From Ophiobolus disseminans (Eukaryota; Ascomycota; Dothideomycetes; Pleosporales; Phaeosphaeriaceae): DNA of 64,000 nucleotides. The translations under genes and the position numbers were made by a program. Below, piece by piece: positions 10,461-19,551 of the stretch (positions are counted from its first letter, which is position 1; each line of letters begins with the position of its first letter). The stretch spans positions 2,660,487 to 2,724,486 of the forward strand of contig MU006216.1 of NCBI GenBank assembly GCA_010093685.1. Direction: 5' to 3'. The notes under the pieces are model-generated. The model was not told the DNA's origin, made no database searches, and was given only the letters and a program-made list of their open reading frames with translations.

Positions 10461-10670
10461 GGGCCCCGACCACGCCCGCCTCAGTCGTCAGCGACCATGA
10501 GTAGTCTGACGCCCTTCCCGAAGGACTCATTGCAAACAAGACTTTCGTCCGCTAAGGTAAAGATCTCGAAGATCACCGGAATCTTATATCAAGGAGAGCA
10601 GGCCCCTACCCCGCCTGCCTCAGTCATCAGCTACCAAGAATGGTCTGACGCCCTTCCTGAAGGATCCTTG
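10461..10670 (+). repeat. Two ~70 bp direct copies, ~140 bp apart
   Basis: Copies 10461-10532 and 10601-10670. In one plus frame they read nearly the same peptide (copy 2: ASVISYQEWSDALPEGSL; copy 1: ASVVSDHE, then TAG, then SDALPEGL). The TGG of copy 2 corresponds to TAG in copy 1. Coding origin is likely, but no family is recognised. Confidence 0.65.
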
Positions 10671-10880
10671 AGAAGATGTGTGAATTTAAAGAACCAAATG
10701 CTTTCGAGCTCATGTTTCGTATAGAGTTGGCTACACCAGACGGCGTAGCATGCTTTGTCGTCGAGGTAGACGTAGCGGGCTGGCTCGCTGACGCCACGTA
10801 CGACGGGATCTGAGATCTCATCGCAAGAAGACTTCTCAATTAGAATAGCAGAGAAGTGATCCGCCATCTCGACATCCAAA
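10640..10880 (-). other. Open minus frame, possible gene fragment
   Basis: About 80 open codons with a protein-like composition (DEISDPVVRGVSEPARYVYL, KACYAVWCSQL). The frame opens on TTG; the first ATG is at 10867. It overlaps the second copy of the direct repeat on the other strand. No family recognised, and no matching exons were found on either side. Confidence 0.25.
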
Positions 10881-11099
10881 GCGACAGTGTCTGTAACAGA
10901 ATGTCGATATCCATGACTGAGCTGAACGAAATCTCTCGATTTCGGCCAAAGGCGTACCTGAGAACTGAGTTAGCAACGAAGCACGAAAGAGACAAGCTCA
11001 TAGAATCACCTTGATTCATCTGTGTAGGAATAGTCCAGAAGTCAGCCTCTGTTCTTCCTTCCGGTCCTGATCTTCGTGGTCCTGAGCGATGTCGACATC

Positions 11100-11570
11100 C
11101 TGGCTTGGTTATATCACTCCGAGATCACTATGAAGTTGCCGGCGATCTCGAAGGGACCGACGATACAGACGGCGGGAAGACATGAAGAAAGCAGCGGCCG
11201 GATTCGGATCTGGCGGCCGCCGAATTGCGTGACCCAGCTCTCAACGTCCCGACTGGGTCGTGTCATGGGGCAGGCCGCTCATGTGAAGGACCTTGCTGCG
11301 CTTCGAGAGGAACGCGCTCACATCTGCGCGGGCATCCATTGGTTTGGTGAGTACGTCTGGTGTCAAATGTAGGAGACAGGGCAAAAGTGAGAAGAAGGTT
11401 GTTGTATTGAGAGAGCTACATAGAGCGATTATATACACAACATGATGAGTAAGCCAGTGACTAAGAGTCACGTGGAGATGCAGTCCACAGTGTACCATGT
11501 GAACTAAGGTGCCAGGCTGACATCTGGGTGTTCGCTTGGAGGTTGAGATTTGCGAATGAGGCCTCACCCG
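11100..11570 (-). pseudogene. Fragment of a fungal RNA-binding protein (RRM start), split by an LTR
   Basis: The minus strand, from about 11330 downwards, reads KRSKVLHMSGLPHDTTQS. After a one-base shift (an extra G near 11250) it continues ESWVTQFGGRQIRI. This matches the opening of the RRM in fungal RanBP2-type zinc-finger RNA-binding proteins (consensus RVLKLSGLPPNTTQ-ELE-WF-QFGG, from memory). The frame runs on into the other side of the solo LTR (PPSEHPD before, VLTKPMDARADV after). The later RRM strands and zinc fingers are missing and the frame ends at a TGA soon after. It is a truncated, frameshifted relic. Confidence 0.45.
11361..11522 (-). mobile_element. Solo LTR, family 1, copy 2
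   Basis: 162 bp with the same length and order of motifs as copy 1, in minus orientation, flanked by a perfect 5-bp duplication TCTGG (11356-11360 and 11523-11527). It begins (minus) TGTCAGCC and ends TTTGACA. No internal retrotransposon sequence adjoins. Confidence 0.9.
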
Positions 11571-11608
11571 CGGTGGTTGAGGTTTGCGGATGAGGCCTCG
11601 CAGTACAC
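11541..11608. repeat. 34-bp tandem duplication
   Basis: 11541-11574 and 11575-11608 share GGTTGAG-TTTGCG-ATGAGGCCTC. It lies immediately beside the target duplication of LTR copy 2. Confidence 0.85.
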
Positions 11609-12100
11609 GCGCAAGTGTAACGGCCTCTTCTGGTGATCATGAGTAAGATGCGCAACGTACGGGACGAGGATGGTACATACCCAAGAAGGCCTTCCAGGTG
11701 GGATGCCCCTTCATTGTCCCTTGTATTCGTTAAACCAAGGAAGTTCTCAGGTCGTCGTTTCCATTGCCCTCTTCCCACACGACTCGCATTCGCTTGCCTT
11801 GAAGTCGCCGGAGCGAGTGAGCTCATAAAGTACGAAGTCGTTGCAGTGCAGCTCGTAAGCTGCGAAGGTTTCAGCACGGTGGTGATGGGTGATGATGATG
11901 AAACGCGAGGTTGGATTATGGGGTTGTGGGAAGAAAGGTGTTGTTGTGGAAATGGGGGTGGCGAGCCTGAGGCAAGCTTAAGTAGCAATCTCTGGCCCCC
12001 GCCACGGACGCCGCAGCTCTGGAGCGGCCGAAACATCACCCCCGCCAAGCTCATGGCCCAGTGCAACACCACGCCACCATAGTATCAACTCGGGAAAAGT
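11609..12100. other. Stretch without a supported gene
   Basis: Holds a third relative of the hairpin-associated repeat (about 11685-11735: CTTCCAGGTGGGATGCCCC, TTCATTGTCCCTTG) without the inverted arm. ORFs on both strands lack signatures. Confidence 0.45.
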
Positions 12101-12139
12101 TTGAGGTGGATGCTACGGCCTCTGGCTTTCTCCTCGAAC

Positions 12140-13135
12140 GACTCCGAAAATTTTCTATGGTGGGGACTTGGAGATGCTGCCTCATGGGCAACAACGTCGA
12201 GAGATTCCAAACTCCTGAGAAAGCTCGAAGTCAGCTTCACCTCCACGGCTGCCTGACGGGCGGGCCGCTGGTGGCTGCGGCATCACTGGGGTCAAGCCCA
12301 CTGGGCTGCGGCTCAACACCACGATTAGGTGTAAGGGCCTGGAAAGCGGGAGGTGACTGTGAAAGACCACAGCGTTCAGCTCCCGCAACACCGAGATGAT
12401 TTGACTATGTGGTTGTGAAACTACAGCTCGTCGCGCAAACCTTCAGCGAGACCTCAACACCAAAAGGGGCACGGCCCGACAAGTTCACGATGGCAGGGGC
12501 AAAGCGGGGCTCTGCGGAGCGCGCCAAAACTTCAAGAATGTGATGCTCACTGAGGGTTACAGCACTATTTCATTGGCCCATGAGCATAACGTGACTCTGC
12601 GCTGGATAATGTGAACAATGCGCTTCTTTTGGCACTACTTTGAGAATTTTCGGTTGTGGGACGGTGAAGTTATGGCCTGTCGCGCAACGAAGAGACAAAA
12701 GTGACACCAAAAGCGGCTTCAGACCGTTTTCGTGATATTCAACATGTCAAGGGACTGGATGCTTTCAGCAGGCCACAGTCTCGGCCCCCTGCTGCATCGA
12801 TTACCGAGACCAGCGCAGGAAAGAAGGGGCTCTTGCGGTTCTTTTGGCACTACTCTCAACATTCTTGGCTGTGTAGATGTCAAGTTCCAATCCGTCGCGC
12901 AAACATGCTGCGACAACGTCACTGTGGGGCGCAGAGCACTTCGGCATGCTCGGAGAGAGGGGCGCGACCATGTGTGCAGCAACAACCGTTGATGTATCAA
13001 CCCCCAAAGTATAAACGCTGAGGATGAGAATACCTTTGCGCTTCTTTTGGCACTACGGTGGAAATTTTCTGTTGTGTGCTCGTGGGGTTACAAGCCGTCG
13101 CGCAAACAACAGTTGACGACAACAGCATTCAGGGT
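12140..13135. repeat. Degenerate ~203-215 bp tandem array
   Basis: Clear units start near 12623, 12838 and 13041. Each has TTCTTTTGGCACTAC, then an ATTTTC-GTTGTG block (ATTCTTGGCTGTG in the middle unit), then GTCGCGCAA(AC) and a CGACAAC-like or AAAAG-like tail. Weaker units near 12145 (AAAATTTTCTATGGTG) and 12415 (GTGGTTGTGAAAC, CGTCGCGCAAAC) extend the array leftwards. Short ORFs inside it drift in frame, so it does not look coding. Confidence 0.7.
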
Positions 13136-13240
13136 ATTGGCCTGTGCCGAAGCTCACAAAACACAGAGGGAAAAGTTTTGCTTCTTGAAATCGACCCGAG
13201 GAGGCTCATCCAGAGATGATTCGCAATGTTTTCCTAGAGC

Positions 13241-13510
13241 ATGGCGGCCGCTGAGGCAATGGCCAACATCCAGCACTTGCAGCCTGTCCAACCTCAACAC
13301 CAAACCACTCGAACACCCTCACCACGATACTCGCGCCCAAAATCACACACGTCCCCGAAGAATCCACTCCCCGAAGCCGCGCGCTCATCGATAACCTCCC
13401 GAGTCCCATACTACTTCGCGGACACCGCCGCGGAGAACATACCGGCTGATATAGACTCGGTGGCTGCGGAACATCACGACGATACGACGAAGGCAGAAGA
13501 AACATCATAG
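13241..13510 (+). CDS. Hypothetical 89-aa protein
   Basis: An ATG-started frame of 89 residues, Gln/Pro/Thr-rich at the start and acidic at the end (PYYFADTAAENIPADIDSVA, HHDDTTKAEETS). No domain, signal peptide or membrane segment. It lies just after the tandem array. Support is only an ATG, an even composition and a stop; it may be spurious. Confidence 0.25.
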   Translation: MAAAEAMANIQHLQPVQPQHQTTRTPSPRYSRPKSHTSPKNPLPEAARSSITSRVPYYFADTAAENIPADIDSVAAEHHDDTTKAEETS

Positions 13511-13838
13511 CGGCTGCGACAATAATCACATTGCTCGAGATCGTGATACAACACCAATAGGAGCGGTGGCTACACGGCGCGCTGCACTGAGCAATGGCAT
13601 TCTGTCTTTCCTTAAAACCTCCAAACTAGCGCATCGTTAATGGAACGAACACGCCGCACACCATACATCCTCTCAAGATCATACCGTCTCCATCGTTCCA
13701 GATCATCGAGATCCTCCGGCCCACCGCATAAGACCACCGATTAAGTCACGTCGCGAATTGCCGTAAACACGGAAGGGCCAAGGATGGGTTTGGCGAAGAT
13801 GATACATGAGCAAGGCGTATGTCACTTGAAAAGAGACG

Positions 13839-14246
13839 ATGGGAGAAGTGCGCACCGACGAGAACATCAAGGATGGTGGAGCATGTGTGCGCCAGCTCGC
13901 AAAACCAGGTCGAGACGACTGCAGCAGGACTACGGCATCTGAGGGTGATTTCAAATGCTTGGAATCACTGAAGGCGCTGGAGGCCGATACCAGAAAGCTC
14001 GTGGAATATCACACTACGAAATCGCTGCACATCTCTTGGACGACGCTCAAACACTGCACCCCACAACGCGGCGCAAACATCCTCGACACCTCATTCCGCA
14101 CGAAAAAACATCGAATCCGCTGCGCCGTACACGAAACAAAGCTCACTCATCGGAGAATGTACAAGCTGCCGCACTCGAGCGCCCCAACAAAGGTAAAAAA
14201 AAACAGGACACACGCCGAAGTCATGTGGAGGAAGCACACTGCGTAG
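13839..14246 (+). CDS. Hypothetical 135-aa protein
   Basis: An ATG-started frame of 135 residues, basic at the C-terminus (HETKLTHRRMYKL, TKVKKNRTHAEVMWRKH). A second plus frame overlaps its end for 300 bases, and no domain is visible. Listed for completeness as the longest ATG frame in this stretch; probably not a gene. Confidence 0.15.
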   Translation: MGEVRTDENIKDGGACVRQLAKPGRDDCSRTTASEGDFKCLESLKALEADTRKLVEYHTTKSLHISWTTLKHCTPQRGANILDTSFRTKKHRIRCAVHETKLTHRRMYKLPHSSAPTKVKKNRTHAEVMWRKHTA

Positions 14247-14857
14247 AAGATCATCGTTAGGAGATTCAACAATTGTAGCTCTACATTGACAGGGTGTATA
14301 TTTGCATGATGAGGATGTTCTTACTCGTGAACAATCGTGAACAAGGGCCGCTCTCATCTTGGAACGACTGGATGGGGTGCTTGTGTGCCTCGCAGCGGTA
14401 CCAATGGAGCTCAACAATACTGAGAACAGTCAGGTTGCAGATCAAGACCTCAGCGGCAGTTAAGCGCAGCGCCTGGTACACAATAGAAGAGACTGTGTAT
14501 CCTCAGCCTCCACAGCTCCCGCAGAACGTCTCCCATTAGCTGCGCTTAGACCGTCACTCCGCCACGATACCTCTTTTCCGTAGACTAAAAGACATCGAGA
14601 AGGCTTATAACGCCCGTATCTCGAAGTACTCGATACATTCACAACACTTTCCATTCTTCGACCAATATTTTCTGCATATTCCAACATATTCTGGACCATA
14701 TCAAGTTTGATGGTATATAATCGAGCCGCCACATTGAATACATCTTGAAGGGAACATTGGAGAAAGTTATCACTACGTATTTCGTTATTTGAGTGCAGCC
14801 GACCGTTGATATTGGCAGCAGTCGCTCCTACGCAGGCATCCAGGCAATCGAGGAGGC

Positions 14858-15665
14858 ATGTTTGCTAGTGTGGAGTGTTTGATACACTTTCCCGCAGCCA
14901 ACCAAACATGTCCTCTCCGATCTCGCGCACACCGGAGCGTCTCAAACCCTCACACAGAGTCGAACTCCAACACAGACCACACATCCGCTCATCTACAGCG
15001 CTTCAGCGCCACTCCCTCTCAGCCGTGCTGCACATCGCGACTACACAACGCCGCAGTTCAAGCTGCCAATCTACCTACAAAAGCTCCTCGAACCTCTCCA
15101 GCCGTTATATATCACCATGTCCACCAACACTTCATACTCCATCGTCTCCGACAGACTTCACATCACTGCCCAACGCGCTACCCAAACCCTCAAAGCTGGC
15201 ACATCTTCCACACTACAAATGCGATCGCAGGACTCATGCATCAAGTCGAGATTATTGGCGATCTGTTGGAAGAGATTGAGGAGAACGACGTGGGTGATAG
15301 CGATACCGAGGACGATAGTGAGGATGAGAGCGATGGCGATAACGGGAGCGAGGAAGAAGAAGATGAAGATATGGCGCCGAATCTGGTTGACGCGCGCAGT
15401 GGCCGGCGTAGATGGAGTCAAGATTTCATGGGCTGTATGTTGATCGTTGTACTGTCTGTGAGTATGTACGTTGTCGGATGTGGGACAGAGGACAAATGAA
15501 GGCAGAAGGTTGTTATATTGAGAGAGCTACGCAGAGCGATTATATACACAACATGATGAGTAAGCCAGTGACTAAGAGTCACGTGAGGATGCAGTTCACG
15601 TGTACCGTATGAACTGAGGTGCCAGGCTGACATACGTGTTCTTCCCGCAGCTTGAAGGGCGTTGA
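14858..15665 (+). CDS. Hypothetical protein with acidic C-terminal tract; LTR in a possible intron
   Basis: A frame open from 14858 (no ATG at that point; the start is unresolved and may involve an upstream exon) leads into a strongly acidic tract (SDTEDDSEDESDGDNGSEEE, then DEDMAPNLVDARSGRRR). At 15458 a consensus donor (GTGAGTATGT) appears, and an acceptor (TTCTTCCCGCAG) ends at 15650. Splicing there gives four more residues and a TGA at 15663-15665. Solo LTR copy 3 lies wholly inside this putative intron. Without the LTR the interval would be only 27 nt, too short for a normal intron. No family recognised. The acidic tract makes a coding origin plausible. Confidence 0.35.
15472..15632 (-). 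mobile_element. Solo LTR, family 1, copy 3
   Basis: 161 bp, minus orientation, closely related to copy 2 (shared GAGAGAGCTAC, GCGATTATATACACAACATG, AGTCACGTG). Flanked by a perfect 5-bp duplication TACGT (15467-15471 and 15633-15637). Confidence 0.9.
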
Positions 15666-15992
15666 GGGTGGAGAGGTAGAGAAGAGACTGTGATGGTGAG
15701 AGCGGGAGACTGCCAAGACCTTCGAGGGAGATTATAAGACGAGTAGACGACTATGAGGATGTCCAGGTTGGTGCTTGACGTGTCGCACTGGGAGTCTTGA
15801 GTATGATGTATCACTGCATATGGGGATATGTGATTGCATGGTATGGAAGTAATTACAAAAGACGGAAGATGTGGCTTTCAAGAATTTTATTATCGAGTAT
15901 TATGGTAGCTGCAGCAAAGCCCTTCCAAACAGGCGAGCTAGTGCAATCTTCATCAAAGCACCATCGCAACGAAGACACTCTTCCTATACCCC

Positions 15993-17140
15993 TTAACCCA
16001 TCTCCACATCCTCCTCATCTCCCTTCTCATTCTCTTCCTCTTCAACAGCAGGCTCATAATCCCTAAAGTCCTCCAGATCCGCGCCCCAAATCCCCCAGCC
16101 CATCGGCTCACCGGCAAGATCAATCGGCAACTCATCCAAGCGCTGCCCCATCATCTTCCCCTCCACCATCAACCTTCAAACACCCCTCGCCCACACCTTC
16201 GTCTTCACCCTCTTCTGCGCCCCCTTCTTACTCTTGCTGACTTCGATGGTCTGGCCAAAGTGCTCGTACGTCCACTCTCCCGCCTCTGGCTCACCCAGTT
16301 CTTCGCGCAGCTGCTGTAGGCGCGCGATCTCGTCGATCCAGAGACGCGTCTCGACCTCGAAGTTCTCGAGGGCGTCGAGGTCTGGGTGGGGAGGGGTTGG
16401 CGCAGGCCGGTGAGCCAGGAGGGGCGGTCGGGAGGGTTGTCGTTGAAGGAGAGGGACTTGATGGCGGCGGCGAGACGCGCGGCGTTTGGGTCTTTGGCGA
16501 TGCGTTCTTGGAGCACACTGGGCCCTTCGGGTTCTGTGGGGGATGCGGGCTTCTTTGCGCCGCGCTTCTTGGGTGCAGGCTTTGCTTTGGCCTTGGCCTT
16601 GCCTTTGCTTTTGGGCTCAGGCTGCAGGCCTTGTTCGCTGAGGTCGGCTGGGACGTCGCTGAGGTCAGAGTCTAGCTCTGCCTCGATGGCATCGCCAGAG
16701 CTCTTGGCTATTGCGGCGAAGAGAGCTTGAGCGCCTGAGCTCAACTCACTGCGTTTGTTGATGGCGGCGGCGTCGGACTGCGCGGCCGCTTCTTTGGCTT
16801 CGGTCAGGTTCTTCTCTTGCATACCGATTTCCTTTGCCCAAGCAAGCGTGTCCATGGTGACAGGCTCGCCAAGCGTGGTTTCATCAAAGCCATGTTCGTT
16901 GTACGTAGTAATGATGCGCAAAGCCTTCTCCAAATCGCAGTCGTGCTGTGCCTTCAGCACAGCCTGTTGTTGGCCGATCCAGTTGGTGGGCACCGGTGTC
17001 TCCTCAGGGGTCGAGACGCTCAAGAGTTGAGCCTGGTCTTCTGCGGTTGAGGCGGAACCCGCAAGAGTGCGGGGAATGTCGCGATTGATGTCGCCCACGA
17101 AATCAGGGGAGGGATGGGGAGTTGTCCTCATTCGTGCCAT
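15993..17140 (-). pseudogene. Conserved-looking acidic hypothetical gene with one frameshift and one in-frame TGA
   Basis: Starts at ATG 17138-17140 (MARMRTTPHPSPDF). It is open for about 245 codons, with a helical middle (EKNLTEAKEAAAQSD) and a Lys/Ala/Pro-rich linker (KSKGKAKAKAKPAPKKRGAK). Near 16386-16403 the frame must shift (a one-base loss in a C-rich run). It continues DALENFEVETRLWIDEIARL and GEWTYEHFGQTIEVSKSKKG, reaches TGA at 16176-16178, and then stays coding-like (GQRLDELPIDLAGEPMGWGI, WGADLEDFRDYE) to TAA 15993-15995. The TGA replaces what would be Arg if CGA. No intron explains either break. Function unknown. Sequence error could account for the frameshift but not easily for the stop. 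Confidence 0.6.
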
Positions 17141-17632
17141 TATGGCTTCGGTGACTTAGTTGTTGAAGATGTGAAGAGAAATGTCAATTGAGAAGTTGAC
17201 GGAGCGGTTGAAGTTGCTGTTGTGGTGGAGATTTTGAAAGAAGTGAGTGACTTTTTTCTCAACCGCAACTATTTGCAGTAGTAGTCACGTGTTAAGACAG
17301 ACCACTATCTGCTCACAAAGAGCCGAGAACACCACTGCTATACTCGGAATTCGAGAGGTTTATGTGGATAAAGAACTGAACAGCGGCTCAGTTGTGCAGT
17401 TCTGTTCATCGGTCTTGCCCTCAGTCTCGGTTTGACAAGCGACGGCGAGGAAGCGATTGCGTGTTAGTTCCTAAATCTTCTTATTGGCCAAATTCAGTGT
17501 TTCTGATTGCGAAACCGCAAGCGTTCGTCACTGATTTTTCCACGTCAATGATGCGAACGACTTGACCAAAACCACCATCGCCCCACCACAAACTCTCCAG
17601 CCTTCTCCTACACTCAAATCCCTACCACTAAA

Positions 17633-18094
17633 ATGAGCAACACAGACGCCCCTATCTCTTCCGCGAGCGATTTTAAGGACGATGGTGACACGACTCCACG
17701 ACAACGCGATTTCGAGCACAGCCCCCACACTTCCTCCGATGCACCACCGCCTCCATACAGCGCACCCGCAACCGAGCGCGACTCACTTTTAAGCCACGAT
17801 TACATGTATCGAGGAAGTGAACAACTATGGCGCGACTTAAGACCGCAGCTTCGACACGTACCGCCCTCACTCGAAAGGGCAGATGAGTCGAGCCAAGAGG
17901 ATGGCGACAGCGCTCAGACCGTGCGGAGAAGGAATGCGAGTCTCGCAACGAGCGGCGATAGCTACGAGAGTTCCTTGCCGAGCATCGACTTCAACGAGTT
18001 GTATGCGTGCATCGCAGTGTGGTTGCTCACATGTTTGGTGGTGGCGGCGGCTACGACGGCGGCGGTTGTGATTTGGATGTTGGTAACGCAGTAG
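17633..18094 (+). CDS. Small single-pass (tail-anchored type) membrane protein, 153 aa
   Basis: Single-exon frame from ATG 17633, preceded by a CA-rich leader (CCTACCACTAAA) typical of fungal starts. Residues 1-125 are hydrophilic, Ser/Asp/Pro-rich and probably disordered (DAPPPPYSAPATERDSLLSH). The last 30 residues form one membrane segment (LYACIAVWLLTCLVVAAATT, then AAVVIWMLV) ending three residues from the stop, as in tail-anchored proteins facing the cytosol. There is no signal peptide. Similar short proteins are common in ascomycetes; no named family. Divergent from the pseudogene at 15993-17140, with about 490 bp between their start codons. Confidence 0.65.
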   Translation: MSNTDAPISSASDFKDDGDTTPRQRDFEHSPHTSSDAPPPPYSAPATERDSLLSHDYMYRGSEQLWRDLRPQLRHVPPSLERADESSQEDGDSAQTVRRRNASLATSGDSYESSLPSIDFNELYACIAVWLLTCLVVAAATTAAVVIWMLVTQ

Positions 18095-18542
18095 CTTGGA
18101 CGGAGTCGAAGACGCAAAAAGATATAATTGTTGGAGACATGGGGAGGCTCGATGGACTTCGGTTGCTTATTCGATACGTTTGGGCGGAGGAAACATCATG
18201 GACAACATCGAGGCAGATATTTGAAGTGGTGGAAAGCACTCGGAAGAGGGTTAAAGTTGGACCGTGTATGCGTTATGTCAGACAACAAAAAGGACGAAAT
18301 TCTCGCTGTTGTAGTTTAAAGGTTGATATAGTGGATAGTCTGACACGTTATAGACAGGTCTGAAGGGGATAGGCTATGGAGGATGTGAGAAAGCAGACCA
18401 GAGGATCGTGTCAGGACTATATGTCTCCCTGTTATATCATCTAGGCCTAGCCTGTCCAACGCCAGCAAGTGGCAGACCAAAACAGATCAACTGGATAACC
18501 AGCCTTTGAGCCTTCTAGTCCTTCCCATCCTCCTATCACATC

Positions 18543-18833
18543 TTAATCCGGGCAACCTTCAGCCCTAGATGTTTGTCAGCAGATCTGCATGAAAGAGCGT
18601 GCGAAGAAATAATGTGCTTACGAGTATAATCTACACCTACAGTGGCCATGTATATTAATCCTGTTGGCAGCTGCGCCCCCAAACGACATGCAATCGCCGG
18701 TGTCACACAATTTAACGACGGGCACCTCGCCCCAAAGCGCAGTCCCGCAAGTTATCTCCCCATCATAACATAGTCGACCGAATGCAGGAACAACCAGAAC
18801 GCTGGTGCTAGCGAGAAGGGCATTAAGCTTCAT
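18543..18833 (-). CDS. Small secreted cysteine-rich protein, 77 aa
   Basis: Exons 18833-18622 and 18564-18543. The 57-nt intron (18621-18565) has GTAAGC, branch TGCTGACAA and acceptor ATCTAG, and splicing replaces an early TAA with the ending YSAEGCPD. Residues 1-19 form a signal peptide (MKLNALLASTSVLVVPAFG). The mature part of 58 residues has seven cysteines (positions 22, 29, 43, 48, 65, 67, 75). No known domain. Size, signal and Cys content are those of small secreted proteins of plant- or insect-associated fungi (candidate effector or surface protein), but no activity can be inferred. It stands alone, with no neighbours of like orientation within 700 bp. Confidence 0.65.
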
Positions 18834-19551
18834 GTTTGGCGGCGTGGATTGTATGATGATTTTCTCATAAGCAAGAAGGTATGACCTCGGAAGAAAGAAG
18901 GTACAGGCTTGGAACGGAGACGGTATGAGCTGAAGTAAAGTTTTGAGGAATATTGACCACCCTTTAAATACATGGGAGAGGTATATGATACTGTGTATCA
19001 TAGTCTAGCAACGAAGCTCTGCCAGCCGTGCCGAAAGTAGCTTGGGTGCATGCACAGGTGAGTCGCGGCATCTGCTCGTGCTGAATAACGGTATCCCACA
19101 AATAACTTTCTTGATTATGTAGATAGTAAGTCTAGAATCTGATATAGGCAGGTAGTTGAATGTAGGGCGGCGGCACAGATGGGAAGGGTCCATGGTGATG
19201 GTGGTAGGTGCACCTCGCTTGGGTACCATTCGTGCATAACTCAGCGAAGTGAGCAAAGTGATGCTGCTTTTCCTTTCGGCTTTCCACCCGACGTCAGAGA
19301 ATCCCAGAATTTTTGAACATCTGACGTCCGCAGAGCATGAATTGCGCATCGACTTAGAAATACTATGCGGAAGAATTAAATAGTAGAGGTCATTAGCGCA
19401 TGAAGGCAAGAGTGCTAGTGCGTGCGACCTGCATTCGCACCACATTTTACATGGCCAAGAACATGCAAACATGAGCACGAGAAATGGACTTGGTGTCACA
19501 GGCCACAGTACTGTGTGTATGTGACCGATCAATAACGCCCTATTCAAGACC

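Noticed and set aside
11330..11360. VLTKPMDARADV next to LTR copy 2, resembling the end of a Copia polyprotein
   Set aside because: It lies outside the target duplication, so it is host sequence, and the following residues match an RNA-binding protein instead.
15158..15421. Minus-strand 87-codon ORF with two very hydrophobic stretches
   Set aside because: It is the exact antisense of the acidic GAT/GAG-rich tract on the plus strand; antisense of Asp/Glu codons gives Ile/Leu. No ATG-supported gene or splice structure.
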